21,398 nucleotides of DNA, from assembly GCA_011763485.2 (NCBI GenBank), contig JAANSK020268825.1, forward strand, positions 1 through 21,398, given 5' to 3'. Below the pieces are notes generated by a model, which worked only from the letters and a program-made list of their open reading frames with translations, ran no database searches and was not told the DNA's origin. The DNA comes from Isoetes engelmannii (taxonomy: Eukaryota > Streptophyta > Lycopodiopsida > Isoetales > Isoetaceae). Below, piece after piece: positions 1 through 9,539 of the stretch. How positions within the stretch are numbered: the stretch's first letter is position 1; each line of letters starts with the position of its first letter. A program made the position numbers and the translations under genes.

Positions 1-552
1 CCCCCGGCTACTGAGCTGAGCTAACGTAAGGTCTTCCTGTACAGAGAAACTGGTATTCCGAAGATGGCTGCCATGCTAACAAGATGATAACAAATAGTAT
101 GTAATTCAAGTTACCTCCTTATGCCCCTCAATGGCCCAGTTATGTTGTTGATCAATTAATCTATTTAATAATGGAATTGAAACTTCCACCATAACACACA
201 GAGAGATATACATTTTTAGCATACTACAAGCCTTTACATCACATCAATAGTGTTGCATAGGATCTCCTTTGTTTCATTTATCATTGTTGTATAAATTATG
301 GGATCACAATCCCCATATAAGAATAACAAGATTATGCAACAAACTTCCATCTAACACATATTAGTCTTTTTGCAAATTTCAACTTTATGATCATACTCAT
401 GCAGTTCCCAAAATTGTGCAAATCACTCAATATATAACCCACTTTATATATTTTATCTAGCACCATAACCATTAACCTTTGAGGTTTACATGTAACCATT
501 GTCTTCAAGCTCTTGCTTTATATGTTTTAGGAATAATGTCCAAGAATATTTG
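1..552. other. AT-rich stretch without a recognisable gene
   Basis: I see no supported coding or RNA gene here. Open frames are short and show no family motif. The sequence TCTATTTAATAATGG beginning at 160, preceded by A, resembles the 5' terminus of plant Helitrons and could pair with the clear 3' terminus at 1192, but this is only a weak match. Confidence 0.4.
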
Positions 553-690
553 TAGGTTTACACTATCTCCCCTTTCCCATAAGGTTTAGCTTGCACCCCC
601 TCACGTCTTCCACCAAGTGCTAGCCAGTAGGTTTTGAACCCTGATAGTGGTCACCCCAACCTAAGATCTTACCACTAAACCACCACGGCA
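553..690 (-). mobile_element. tRNA-derived SINE
   Basis: On the minus strand an internal RNA polymerase III promoter is visible. The A box TGGTTTAGTGG (672-682) matches the consensus TRGYNNARNGG at every position. The B box GGTTCAAAACC (630-640) follows after 31 bases, which is tRNA-like spacing. The head begins near 690 and a tRNA-unrelated body runs to about 553. SINEs of this kind are Pol III transcribed and mobilised by LINE proteins in trans. The 3' end is set only by where the SINE-like body seems to fade, and I see no clear target-site duplication. A decayed tRNA gene is the alternative, but there is no tRNA-like acceptor closure, so a SINE is more likely. Confidence 0.7.
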
Positions 691-1159
691 AAGTCAACGG
701 CTTCATGAAGTTCGAATATGCACCTGTGATGCCACCAAATATGGTATCTTTCCCATGGATACACACCTCTACGAATATTGGAAGCCCGTGTAGACACACA
801 TCTCTACATATACCCGACATTACAGGATTTGCATAAAAGATCATCTTCAACATGATGCATGCATGTGTCAGCAGCAACTACGACAACATATTTCATGCAT
901 GTATACAGCTCACTTCAATTACCATGATGGTGAGTACCCAACATCTACCACTTTTTACGATTGCATCACACTCACTGTTGTAAAATCACTTTGAAATATG
1001 ACATTTATAACCTACCATTGTCGGCACTCGAGTAATTTTTGCATCATAAGAAAGGACAATTTTTTACACATTTCACTTACAAATCCTGTGGCTATCCATT
1101 AAGTCTACATGCTTCATTATTCCATTACATCATCCGCCTATCCATGTGCCCACCACGGC

Positions 1160-1192
1160 TAATGCCCGGCATCGCCGGGCGCATGTTTCTAG
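1160..1192 (+). mobile_element. Helitron 3' terminus
   Basis: A perfect 7-bp GC-rich hairpin (GCCCGGC, loop ATC, GCCGGGC; 1164-1180) is followed by eight bases and then CTAG (1189-1192), with T at 1193. This is the standard 3' end of plant Helitrons: a short palindrome 8-12 bases before CTRR, inserted 5' of a host T. Nothing upstream looks like a Rep/helicase gene, so the element would be non-autonomous. A possible 5' end lies at 160 (A|TC), giving an element of about 1.03 kb that would contain the SINE, but that end is uncertain. Confidence 0.65.
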
Positions 1193-1435
1193 TATTTATT
1201 AAAGTCCTGATAAGGTATAAATTAGTACAAGATCTGAATATAGTCATGTTGAGCCAACATGACATACTAACGACAGATCTTTTTGAGGTAGGATTTTCAA
1301 TGGCCTGCTAAATTGCCATTCATCTTGGATATTTTGTGGAAATATTACATTAAACTTTAACCTCCTTCACAAGAACAAATACAAAAAAGTAAAAGAGAGA
1401 ACCAGTTTCATGATTGTTAAAAAACTGAATACAGG

Positions 1436-1516
1436 GAGTGCAAAGTGATTATGTAGGCAGCCAAAAGTGCAAAGAGTGCAAAGTGATTCTGTAGCCGGTC
1501 AGAAGTGCAGAGAGTG
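1436..1516. repeat. 38-bp tandem repeat, two copies plus a stub
   Basis: Copy 1 (1436-1473) and copy 2 (1474-1511) share the framework GAGTGCAAAGTGATT, then TGTAG, then AAGTGCA, with a handful of substitutions. A third copy begins with GAGTG at 1512 and stops. The block is non-coding and lies between the Helitron end and the dehydrogenase pseudogene. Confidence 0.75.
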
Positions 1517-1739
1517 GGCGGCTAAACACGCTTGCTCAAGTAAAAATGACGAATTCAACATTGACAAACTGGACTAGGGTTCAGTCTTGAAACTGCTTAG
1601 AATGTCAAACATCAGGTTCTTGTTCGTGCATGGGGAATCTTGACTCAAGCCTCAATCATTAACAAGAGCTACTAATTCTGACAAAATAAAATACCAAACA
1701 TGCCATAGATCAAAAGAATCACAACCCCTGGACCAAAGA

Positions 1740-2990
1740 AGCATTTACGCATATGTGAAAGAGGGAACACATGTGATACATAAACATCAATGGTCAATAT
1801 ATCCATTTGCCAGCCATGCAAACAATTGCTTAAAAGACTTATCAATGACCTCTGGTTGTTGTCGCTTGCAACTTCCCCAGTATAGTCCATGAACTGTCCA
1901 GTTCTGTTAAGATATAATAATGCTGAGACTTGAAATACAAGCATGATTAACCGAGAAAATTTAGTTAGCTCTAAGCTAGAGGCAAAACTGACCTTGACAA
2001 GGATAACTTTTGCAGGTATGGTTGGAATCTCTCCACTCGCGAAACGAATTATTAGGATTTTGGCTCCCCAATTCAAAAGCTTTAGAGCCTCCATAGTGGT
2101 TTTGCCCCCAACATCGTCATAAAGGATATCCACTCTAAAAAATTTTAGACTTCAAAAATGACTGTATAGACTTGTTGAGACTGCAAAGCTTGTATCGACA
2201 ACAAAGTCTATACCCCTGCAAGGCCTACACCATAGCAGCTCCCAGGACTAGTAAAACCTAGCACAGATAACATAACACTCTCTTAAATGATATGCTCCAA
2301 CTCAAGTGGCATTTACTTTTGTATGCTCTATTATATTTTACACATTCTTTTACAAGGAGCATGTAAAGTATTGATTTGTCTGATATTCAGACTTGACCTA
2401 TGGGACACAAATTTTACTTGTCCTGGTTGCAGATCTGCTAGTTGCACTGGTCCTAGGTGGCAGGTACCAAAAGCAATTGGTATTCCTGTTGCAGCCACCA
2501 TGTCACATGTCGGAAGAACAACATAGCTGCCATAATTCAAAAGGAGAGTGAAGAATAATTAACATTAGTCTCAAGAATAAGCTTCACTTTGCATCTACTC
2601 AGTCTTTGACAGAACAACTCCCAAAATTAGACACTAGAAAACCCTAATGCAACTTACACGTTTTGATCTTCAGCAATGAGCTCCTCTGCATAGGCGCCAA
2701 CATCTACTGATCCACAAATAAAATTTGCGGCCTTCACTTTTGTTACAAGCTCACGAACCTCAAGGACCATTCTAGAAAAATCCCTACCAGGTATGAATGG
2801 CCCATCACTGCCAATCCTATTGCTAAATTAATACTTACTGCCTTCACTTTAGCCCTCACATCATGTGCTGAAGAAAGGGCAGGCCGAAGCTCAGAATCTG
2901 AGACATAAAGAGGTGCAGAAGTATCAGACAGGGAAAGTGTTGGATCATCCGGACTCTTGCCATCCATAGATAAAGGAATTTCTAGCATCA
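1740..2990 (-). pseudogene. Quinone oxidoreductase-like (zinc-type dehydrogenase family) pseudogene, introns retained
   Basis: This is a decayed copy of a plant NAD(P)H:quinone oxidoreductase-like protein of the MDR superfamily. Exon 1 (about 2975-2658) reads DPTLSLSDTSAPLYVS, then KVKAVSIN and, in another frame, PFIPGRDFS and GAYAEELIAEDQNV, ending at donor GTAAGT. Exon 2 (2526-2418) is an intact 36-codon exon with DMVAATGIPIAFGTCHL. Exon 3 (2257-1993) begins VLLVLGAA, but the Rossmann glycine motif that should follow is replaced by a stop. It then loses a few dozen codons and resumes at DILYDDVGGK and LLNWGAKILIIRFASGEIP. Exon 4 starts at 1903 with NWTVHGLYWGS and PEVIDKSFKQLFAWLANGYI, then shifts frame into VSHVFPLS. 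Splice sites at all three introns are still canonical, so this is a duplicated gene or a dead locus, not a retrocopy. Confidence 0.85.
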
Positions 2991-2999
2991 ATATAAGAA

Positions 3000-3660
3000 G
3001 GTAACATGCCAGAAGATTGAAATTGAACCCTCATCCTCTGCATGCTTTAGCATTGCTAGAGATAATTTGCCAAGGGAACCAAAAAGAATGAGAACGTTAG
3101 GGCAAAATGATGGAAGATTAAAAGATGCTGAGGTTGGACGAAACGAGCTATACATCATACAAACGTCGGAACAGAGTTGTCAGCAATGTCAAACTTCATG
3201 TTTAAACAAGAAGGCAATTTTCAGGAATTTTCGAATTTTCAAGGCCGTAGGATCACAAAATTAGAAAAACAATGGGTAAGATAGAGCCACATCATATTTT
3301 ACATGATGTGGCAGACAGGTGGATAGGCTAGGAATCCAGAATTCAAGGCACCTCGGGTTAGGCAACCCTGCTAAACAAAAGGTTGCAAGCTAAAGTTTAG
3401 AGCCCTTCACCACCCACCTCACCACTTCTCTAATCTATATCGTCCTTATAGCTAAATTGTGGCCCTTCGGACCAGCACCAAAATGGCATATTCTATCTGA
3501 AATCAAGTCCTAGCCACTCTTGTCCAAACCCTAATTTCAGAATACCAACAACACAAAAATACGCCAAAATACCAAATTTATGCTATAAATACCCAATGGT
3601 TCACCCAAATTAATACATGGTCTGTATACTTATCTACTAGAATTCCCTCTACATTGTCCA
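3000..3660. other. Intergenic, no gene seen
   Basis: There is no supported gene. The only structure I note is a perfect 9-bp inverted repeat (CCACATCAT at 3287-3295 and its complement at 3303-3311, loop of 7), too short to interpret. Confidence 0.5.
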
Positions 3661-3773
3661 TACACTACAGATCACTACAGATCAATATGTATGCACACAC
3701 AAGTAGCACATCTACTTGCAATAGATTGCTATTCGAGGCCTTATTTACAGAATTGCTATGAATTTGTAAGCTT

Positions 3774-3850
3774 CTTGGGAATCGAACCCAAGTCATTCGA
3801 GCAAGCTTTAAAATTGAAATCATACCTCTTGTCTTAACTCGATGCTCCAG
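3774..3850 (-). mobile_element. tRNA-derived SINE head or tRNA relic
   Basis: The minus strand has a perfect B box, GGTTCGATTCC (3778-3788), inside a perfectly paired T-arm-like hairpin (CTTGGG ... CCCAAG, 3774-3792). Upstream, AAGACAAGAGG (3825-3835) matches the A box at 9 of 11 positions, 36 bases away, as in a tRNA promoter. There is no paired acceptor stem, so it is not a working tRNA gene. It differs in sequence from the SINE near 553-690 and would be a separate family. Its outer limits are not visible. Confidence 0.55.
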
Positions 3851-3859
3851 AGCTCCATT

Positions 3860-5700
3860 TTTGTAACCTGCAAATGTACACAGCAAGCATGAGATATACA
3901 ACTTAATTTCATGTTCATTCTAAACAGGCTCTTCACGAGAGCATTACGTCATATTCAAAATATCAGCAAACTACAATATGTATTCAGGATCATAGCCCAT
4001 ATCACACCCATATCACAGTATCGCTGGAACTGTTGCAGAAGATAGGCACATCTAAAATAGATATTCCTTAAAGCCCGCACCCCCTGCATATCCATCTCAA
4101 ACCATACCTTTTACCCAAAAAAACAATGGCTCTCTGGCCTTCCCAGAATACCAACCGTACAATTTTAACCTAAAAAAACACCAAGATACACAATGGTCCC
4201 ATGCCAAAAAAAACCCAATATAGCAACTTCTCAACCCATACGGTTTCTAAAGTAGTGGAAACTGGGGCTTTTGATCCTTGCGTCCAGAATGATTGAGAAG
4301 TTTAAAAAGATAGAAAAGCAAGCGAGCATGTATAGCTCTACTTCTCTAACATATATAGAAAGTTCAATAAAGAAAAAAAAGAAACATCAAGCTTGCAACA
4401 TAGCTTATTAATACAATACATCTAAAGATATACTTTTGTGACTAATATAAAACGGTTTTTTTTAACATCGAATCCCATAAACAAAAACAAAAAACAAAAC
4501 AGAAGAAACTTTTGCTTGCTTTAGAAACTAACAAAGCATACATGTGGATAGATGTGAAAAAATGATGCATGCCTTTACAAGCCATATATAGTTTACAATG
4601 ACACTAGCGGCTCATGTCTCCTACATGCATCATTACATACAACATACATATCATAGACCAAAAAAAGACGGGGAATATGTGTGGAAGACTAAAGCAGAGG
4701 ATAGAAGAGGATAGAACGTTGCATATAGTGGAAGATACAACAGCCTATAGTGGGGAAAGATAAAGACAACTAAAAAATGGACCGTACTGTAGTTTTTCAC
4801 AATCTTTGACCTGAGAAAAAGGGCACTATTTGTCCTTTCTTGGGGGGGGGGGGGTTGGGAAGCACTAGGGGAAAGCTTTGAAACAAATCAATAGAAAACT
4901 AAGATATGGGGTTGGGTGCTTGGGGAACTTTTTGTACATCGTGTTCACACTTGCTTCTGGAGCAGGTCATATATGTGGGCAAACTTTTCATGCCAGCAAG
5001 GATGGAAAAGAAGCTTATGCTTATCATCGTTTTTAAAATAGAGAAAAGAGGTCAGAGAAATGCGAGTTTATTATAATCTTCAAAAGAAATTAGCTTAAAT
5101 ATGGTCAAAGATATTATAAATAACACAATTCTTGAAGTTGTCATTAGGTGAGATGCCTTGGTTTATCTATTTATAACATCATTGTATAATCTATAAATTA
5201 TGATGGCTTTCGGACCATATGTGCTTCAATTTCCCGTTGCTCATTCGATCTAAGAGATGAGAGAGCAATATTTACACCTCTTTTGCATTTGGTCTTCTTT
5301 ACAGGGCACTCAAAGTTCAACCTATTTCTTGAAGCTTAGGATTGAAGATACTTCTCTGTTGCTTAAGCTTTTGGTTTGGCATTTGCATGTTGCTGAGAAG
5401 GAAAAATATCCTGCACCCATTTTGTATCTTGTTGTCCCCTGCCATTCCTTGTTTCTTTCCTTACCGAAAATAAGTAAACCCAAAGGGTTGCAACACTGCA
5501 GAAAATTATCAATATAAACACCCATTAAAATCAAAAGCGGCAACAACAAAATAAAATATTAAAATGCAGCATCTCAAAATTCAAGAAACATAGAGGAGAA
5601 TGCCAACCTAATTGCATATGTCCCCGCTTACTTGGCCATCAACAAGAACCTCTCGCTGCTTCTTCCCACTTACAAAGCTCAAGCGATGTAGGTTATTACA
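3860..5700. other. AT-rich intergenic stretch, no gene seen
   Basis: I found no frame with recognisable protein motifs. The stretch contains A-rich low-complexity sequence (about 4370-4500) and a run of 13 G at 4842-4854 followed by TTGGG. Frames near 5257-5549 overlap on both strands and carry no motif. Confidence 0.5.
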
Positions 5701-6280
5701 AAAGCTACATTATAACAAATGGAGGACTACTGGTTGTCTTATATAGACATGAATAATAGAAGGCCATCATTGTGCTCTCTTTCTCTGGCCTTCCACTTTT
5801 TCCTATTTCTTTTTCTTTGTTTTAGAGGTTTCCATATTCCTCTTGCTAATGAAGATAGGATAATTTTTCCACTAAGTCAAGTATTTCGTGAAATGACAAG
5901 AGAGCATGACCTTATTTGGTGTGTAACGATGGATATAATAGAGTTTATTTCAAACAAACGCATTAGTGTGCAATGTTTTTCCCCTAAATACAATCAATGT
6001 TCACCTACATTGACATTATATTTTAGTGGTCGGGGTTAAATGGAGCAACGTCGACACCTTTCCTATTTAAAGTTTGAGGATAGGTCGAGGGAGCTTCTCT
6101 CCCAATGCCTCTAATCATTCACTTTACCCGATAAAACTTTGAACATATGTATATCTTGCATTTTCCAATAATGATCTCTTCTGACAATATTATCTGTGAG
6201 CATGCTGTAAACTTCAGTGGTTGGGTAAGCATTAGAGACCAACTTCCCAGACTTAGATCTTTACTAACTTTTAGTTTACA
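5701..6280. other. Intergenic, no supported gene
   Basis: A plus-strand open frame of about 106 codons (5719-6039) has a hydrophobic phenylalanine/leucine-rich patch but no family signature or splice context. Such patches arise readily from T-rich DNA, so I do not call a gene. Confidence 0.4.
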
Positions 6281-6289
6281 GAATAAAAA

Positions 6290-6734
6290 GAAATGGCTAC
6301 CAGCAGGGTTCCCGAGCCTTGTTCGGAGGGCGAAAGAGGAGAGGCACATGCTCATGGCCATAGAACAAGGCAAAGGGTCCGCTTCAACGAGCGTGGAGAG
6401 TACTTATGAAAAATTCACACTCTTCGACCATGACTGCCTTTACAAAATAGCAAACATTCCTTACGGCTTCAAGATCAAAGATAGTTTATTCGATGATGAA
6501 GCATTTGGCCACCTACAAGTCAGAGCCTTCCTAGAAGGTTTTAAAGAAATAAACTTATCTCCTAAATGGAGAGTTATTGTTTTTCACTCTGACTTGCAAA
6601 TGTTATTGAGGAGATGACAGAGTGGTGGGGTATCGTTGCCTCTTCGGGGCAGTTCCTCTTCCTCTTCACTCACCTTGTACCATTGTTATTCTTTTAATTT
6701 AATAAGAAAGAGTTCTTAAAAAAAAAAAAAAAAG
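6290..6734 (+). mobile_element. Poly(A)-tailed retroposed fragment (LINE-like or retrocopy)
   Basis: An intronless segment ends in a run of 17 A (6718-6734) preceded by TTAATAAGAAAGAG, as in LINE or reverse-transcribed mRNA ends. Two overlapping frames look protein-like. One starts at ATG 6293 (MATSRVPEPCSEG, then RQRVRFNERGEYL) and stops near 6408. A second frame continues to a stop at 6615-6617 with FTLFDHDCLYKIANIPYGF and HLQVRAFLEGFKEINL. The swap between frames suggests a frameshifted coding sequence. I do not recognise the protein family, so parentage (LINE ORF1, deleted LINE or host mRNA) is open. I see no clear target-site duplication. Confidence 0.5.
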
Positions 6735-7139
6735 TATGCTAATGATCAATAGGAGTTTTATATTTGCTCATAGAATCAAATCTGGTAGGCAAGAATTAGA
6801 ATATACATATTTTCCCATAGAATCAAATCCCATAACATAGGGGGATAATCTGTAATCTTCATCCGTTCCATAGTTTCAAAATTCGGACGATTCTTTTCGT
6901 TTACAGAAACCTCATGTTCGCTTCAGGCTCGCATGCTGGGATGTCGGATTCACCGGAGTGCAAATATGCCCTACTGCAAATGATGTTTTTCCCCCGCAAA
7001 GTAATTCTACTTTGGAAAGCCCTTTCCGTTACAGATCCTTCTCCATATTATAGCAAAAGATATGACTTTGAATCTAGTTTTACCTGCTCTGTATAAGAAT
7101 AGAAGGAAATTTTTCTGCAAAGAATACATTCGCTGTACC
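6735..7139. other. Intergenic, no gene seen
   Basis: Only short frames are present (for example 6914-7096) and none has a recognisable motif. The DNA is AT-rich up to the sharp change to GC-rich repetitive sequence near 7140. Confidence 0.4.
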
Positions 7140-7140
7140 C

Positions 7141-7478
7141 ATGGACATGGCTCTGCACAAAATGCCTGCTCTGCCCATGGCGGCTTTTGCCTGCTTCACT
7201 AGACTCTGCCCCAGGCTATGGCGGCCCTGGCTATGGCGGGCGTTCGAGCTTCGAGCGGGAACGACTTTGGCTATGGAGGGCGTTCGAGTTGGTATGGTAA
7301 GCCTGAGAAGACAGACCTTGAGGCGGAGAGCCGTATGATGGGAATCTGCCATGCACGGCTCGAAGGAGCGGGAGCAACTTCGGCTATGGCAGGCGTTCGA
7401 GCTTCGAGCGTTCGAGCTTCGAGCGTTCGAGCTATCGCCAAGCAGCGTGGCCGCTGCCAACCTAGAGGATCAGGTTAG
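7141..7478 (+). repeat. GC-rich block with Gly-Tyr-Gly-type and CGTTCGAGCTT repeats
   Basis: The element GGCTATGG recurs (7216, 7231, 7269 and 7383 areas), each copy followed by GGCGTTCGAG or a near variant. At 7391-7430 the unit CGTTCGAGCTTCGAG is repeated tandemly. In the plus frame from 7218 the text reads FGYGGRSSWYG before drifting, reminiscent of glycine-rich low-complexity domains, and TGGTATGGTAAG near 7290 could be an exon end. Frame continuity between units is lost, so I read it as a decayed glycine-rich coding fragment or simple-sequence expansion. Its base composition is unlike both flanks. Confidence 0.45.
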
Positions 7479-7519
7479 GTTAGGTATGGTATGATATTTA
7501 GAGTCTTATTCAAATTTTA

Positions 7520-8500
7520 AATTGTGCCACCCACATTGGGCAGGACAAGTTTGAAGTAAAGCTGAACCACTTTTTGCTTGTGATGGGCCTGGACCGAGTG
7601 ATTCAAAATTCTCAAAATCTCGCTTTTTTATCCAATCAATGAAATCGTGCTTTATTGAACAACCCAGTAGGAGCCCATTTGAGCAGCTCTTTTTGTATTC
7701 CATCTAAATCTGCAACCTTGCTATTGGCGCGGCGTTGCAAGCCCTGAGTGACTCCCACCTCTATTATTAGTTGTGGTGGGCCATCTACGGGGATATCTCA
7801 GGTCAAATTCCAAACGGATCATAAAGCTGCATCAAGTATTGTACCCACTGTTCGGAAGAGATGTTCCCTGTAGGCCAGGCTTCTGTAGTATCCTTCTCCA
7901 AAATGTCCAGGGGTGACAGTCAAGGAGGTAACACATTTTTCGCTGATGTCTCGCAATGTACTGGGTCTCCTTGCATTTGAGGAAAGTGCGGTCTTGTTTG
8001 ATCGCTGGCACTCAGGCAAAGCAGGGTCAGTGACTAGTTGAAGCAAGCGTTTAAGCTCTACCACCGGTTACAATGAAAGATTGCCGCGCGTGAGGGCCTC
8101 TGTGGGCGGGATCTCTCGAAGCATCTTTCGGCAGCATTCAGAAGTACATTGGTCAATGGCCAGTATATTTTTATAATGTGGGGAGCTGCAAAATTCCCAC
8201 TAGCTCATCTGTGAGCATCTCGGATATAGGACCCTGCGCAATCGTAGTTTAAGTGTAGCTGAGGCAAGTGAAGGGTATCCAGGCACATAATCTGAATAAG
8301 TTGCCATCTTAGCTGAAGGAAGAGGGGTTGATGGTCTGAATCCAACTCTCCATCTCTATTGTTTGTGCCGACCTGCAGGTGTGTGGCAAGGTGCAGATCC
8401 TGCTCAGCCATAAGCATGTAAACGACTACACTGTAGCCGCCACCTTGGTTCTTCTGTCCACAAGTGAAGCCGGAGGAGGGTGGCCACTATATGAGACCAT
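7520..8500 (-). mobile_element. Decayed LINE: endonuclease C-terminus, linker, start of reverse transcriptase
   Basis: Read from high to low coordinates on the minus strand, three LINE landmarks appear in the right order. First comes the APE-type endonuclease end: YSVVVYMLM, where the family has S-V-V-D-Y, and then SDHQPLFLQL at about 8339-8310, which carries the SDH motif. Next is the linker between endonuclease and RT, with FWRRILQKPG and QWVQYLMQLYDPFGI at about 7856-7805. Last is the RT entry motif ANSKVADLDGIQKELLKWA near 7725-7670, with DFIDWIKK beyond. Stops and frame changes separate the blocks, and most of the RT, including its catalytic FADD box, is missing or unrecognisable. The element has been dead a long time. 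Confidence 0.75.
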
Positions 8501-8589
8501 CACATCTCAAATAAGTGCTTGCAGCAGTAAAGGAATAATTTAAGCCAACGATAGCTTCATACTACTCTCATTTAGCCACGGTTTTTCCC

Positions 8590-8700
8590 ATGTGGTTTTT
8601 TCATCCGGGCCGTAATGGGCATGCTGCTCCTCTTGTACAGGTCCCATAGGCCAATTGGCCTCCGTGGACGATAAAAATGCTATCTTATCTTATCTTATTT
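8590..8700 (+). mobile_element. LINE 3' end with pentamer tail
   Basis: The motif AGGCCAATTGGCCTCCGTGG followed by ACGATAAAAATGC leads into TATCT/ATCTT pentamer repeats (8681-8700). The same motif with few changes occurs at 9875-9905, where it leads into a different pentamer. A conserved 3' UTR end followed by variable short tandem repeats is the signature of LINE clades that end in microsatellites. No coding remnant of this plus-strand element is visible upstream, so it is strongly 5' truncated. Confidence 0.65.
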
Positions 8701-9085
8701 AGCGTGCCTTATAACAGGAAGATATTATTATCATCATTTAAAGGATTATGTTATGTATATATTCTTATTTATTTTTGCTTATGTTCTAAGCTTACTTATA
8801 TCTTTTTATTTCCTTTTTATATTCCTAGCTTAGTTATCATTGGTAAGGGATTCTCTTTTCTTTTATGTCCATTTCAAAATATCCTAGAGCTTTGCTAGAG
8901 CTTTGCGTAGGTGTCTTCTTTATAGTAGATACTATTATGGTGAGACTACTCATCATAGAATAATTTAGAAGTACACTTCGGCTTGTTATTCTCTTAGATG
9001 CTGACAACATATTCAAGAAACAAATAACTACAATTGTGAAAAGACATCACATCATAGACATTACATCATCACAACAAGCGCGACG
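8701..9085. other. 5' flank of the RING-H2 gene, AT-rich
   Basis: No gene is seen. The stretch is T-rich and contains a hydrophobic-looking open frame (8677-8898) that I attribute to composition. The promoter of the RING-H2 gene should lie here, but I cannot point to a convincing TATA box. Confidence 0.4.
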
Positions 9086-9532
9086 ATGAACATTTCTCCA
9101 ATGTATCTTAGTGTTGTCATAATCTGTATTTGGAGCATAATAAAGCTCATCACTCGAGTTTCGTGGCACAAATTTTACATCACACAAGCTAACATAGATA
9201 CTGAGGCTGATGATGAAACAGAATCTGATGATGGCACCCTATCGGAACAACGTTTGCAGGCCTCTTCTATAGAAGCAATTGAAAGGGTTGAAGCTTTCTT
9301 GCCGCTTTATCGCTATCCACCTTATTTGTCTCAATGCACCATTTGCTTGAATGAGTTTGAAGAAGGTGATCTAGTTCGTGAACTTCCTCATTGTACGCAC
9401 ATTTTTCACCACAATTGTTTGCATAGTTGGCTTCAACTTGGACATACAAATTGTCCATTTTGTAGAATGTCTTTAGCGATTGGCAAAAAGGAGGAGGAAG
9501 ATGAGATTGGTGTTTTCTCCTTTTCAACCTGA
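9086..9532 (+). CDS. RING-H2 finger protein, ATL-like E3 ubiquitin ligase
   Basis: This is a single-exon gene of 148 codons. Residues 8-23 form one N-terminal membrane segment (YLSVVIICIWSIIKLI), followed by an acidic patch (DTEADDETESDDG). A region ending in FLPLYRYPP corresponds to the GLD-type linker of ATL proteins but lacks the full motif. The RING-H2 finger spans residues 84-126: C84, C87, C103, H105, H108, C111, C123 and C126 are all present, with W115 in the position that contacts E2 enzymes. ATL ligases sit in cell membranes and transfer ubiquitin from E2 to target proteins. It is short for the family, and ATL genes are usually intronless. A pentamer-repeat tail follows within 70 bases of the stop, so a retrogene origin or a LINE insertion next to it is possible. 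The start is the first ATG and places the membrane segment directly after it. Confidence 0.8.
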   Translation: MNISPMYLSVVIICIWSIIKLITRVSWHKFYITQANIDTEADDETESDDGTLSEQRLQASSIEAIERVEAFLPLYRYPPYLSQCTICLNEFEEGDLVRELPHCTHIFHHNCLHSWLQLGHTNCPFCRMSLAIGKKEEEDEIGVFSFST

Positions 9533-9539
9533 TCTATAA

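Noticed and set aside
1039-1311. Plus-strand 90-codon open frame
   Set aside because: It runs straight through the Helitron hairpin and terminus and has no protein motif, so it is chance.
2287-2526. Plus-strand frame over the pseudogene
   Set aside because: It is the antisense shadow of exon 2 of the dehydrogenase pseudogene, whose minus-strand reading matches the family.
3287-3311. 9-bp inverted repeat as a functional hairpin
   Set aside because: Too short and AT-rich, expected by chance in a window of this size.
5257-5549. Overlapping frames on both strands
   Set aside because: No family motif, no splice context, and the two strands compete over the same bases.
7080-7460. Minus-strand 126-codon frame rich in SSNAR repeats
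   Set aside because: It is the antisense reading of the CGTTCGAGCTT repeat. Repeats without stops keep several frames open.
7474-7486. GGTTAGGTTAGG as a telomere-like repeat
   Set aside because: Only two units, and not the plant TTTAGGG unit.
9267-9527. Minus-strand frame across the RING-H2 gene
   Set aside because: Antisense shadow. All eight zinc ligands are in the plus-strand frame.
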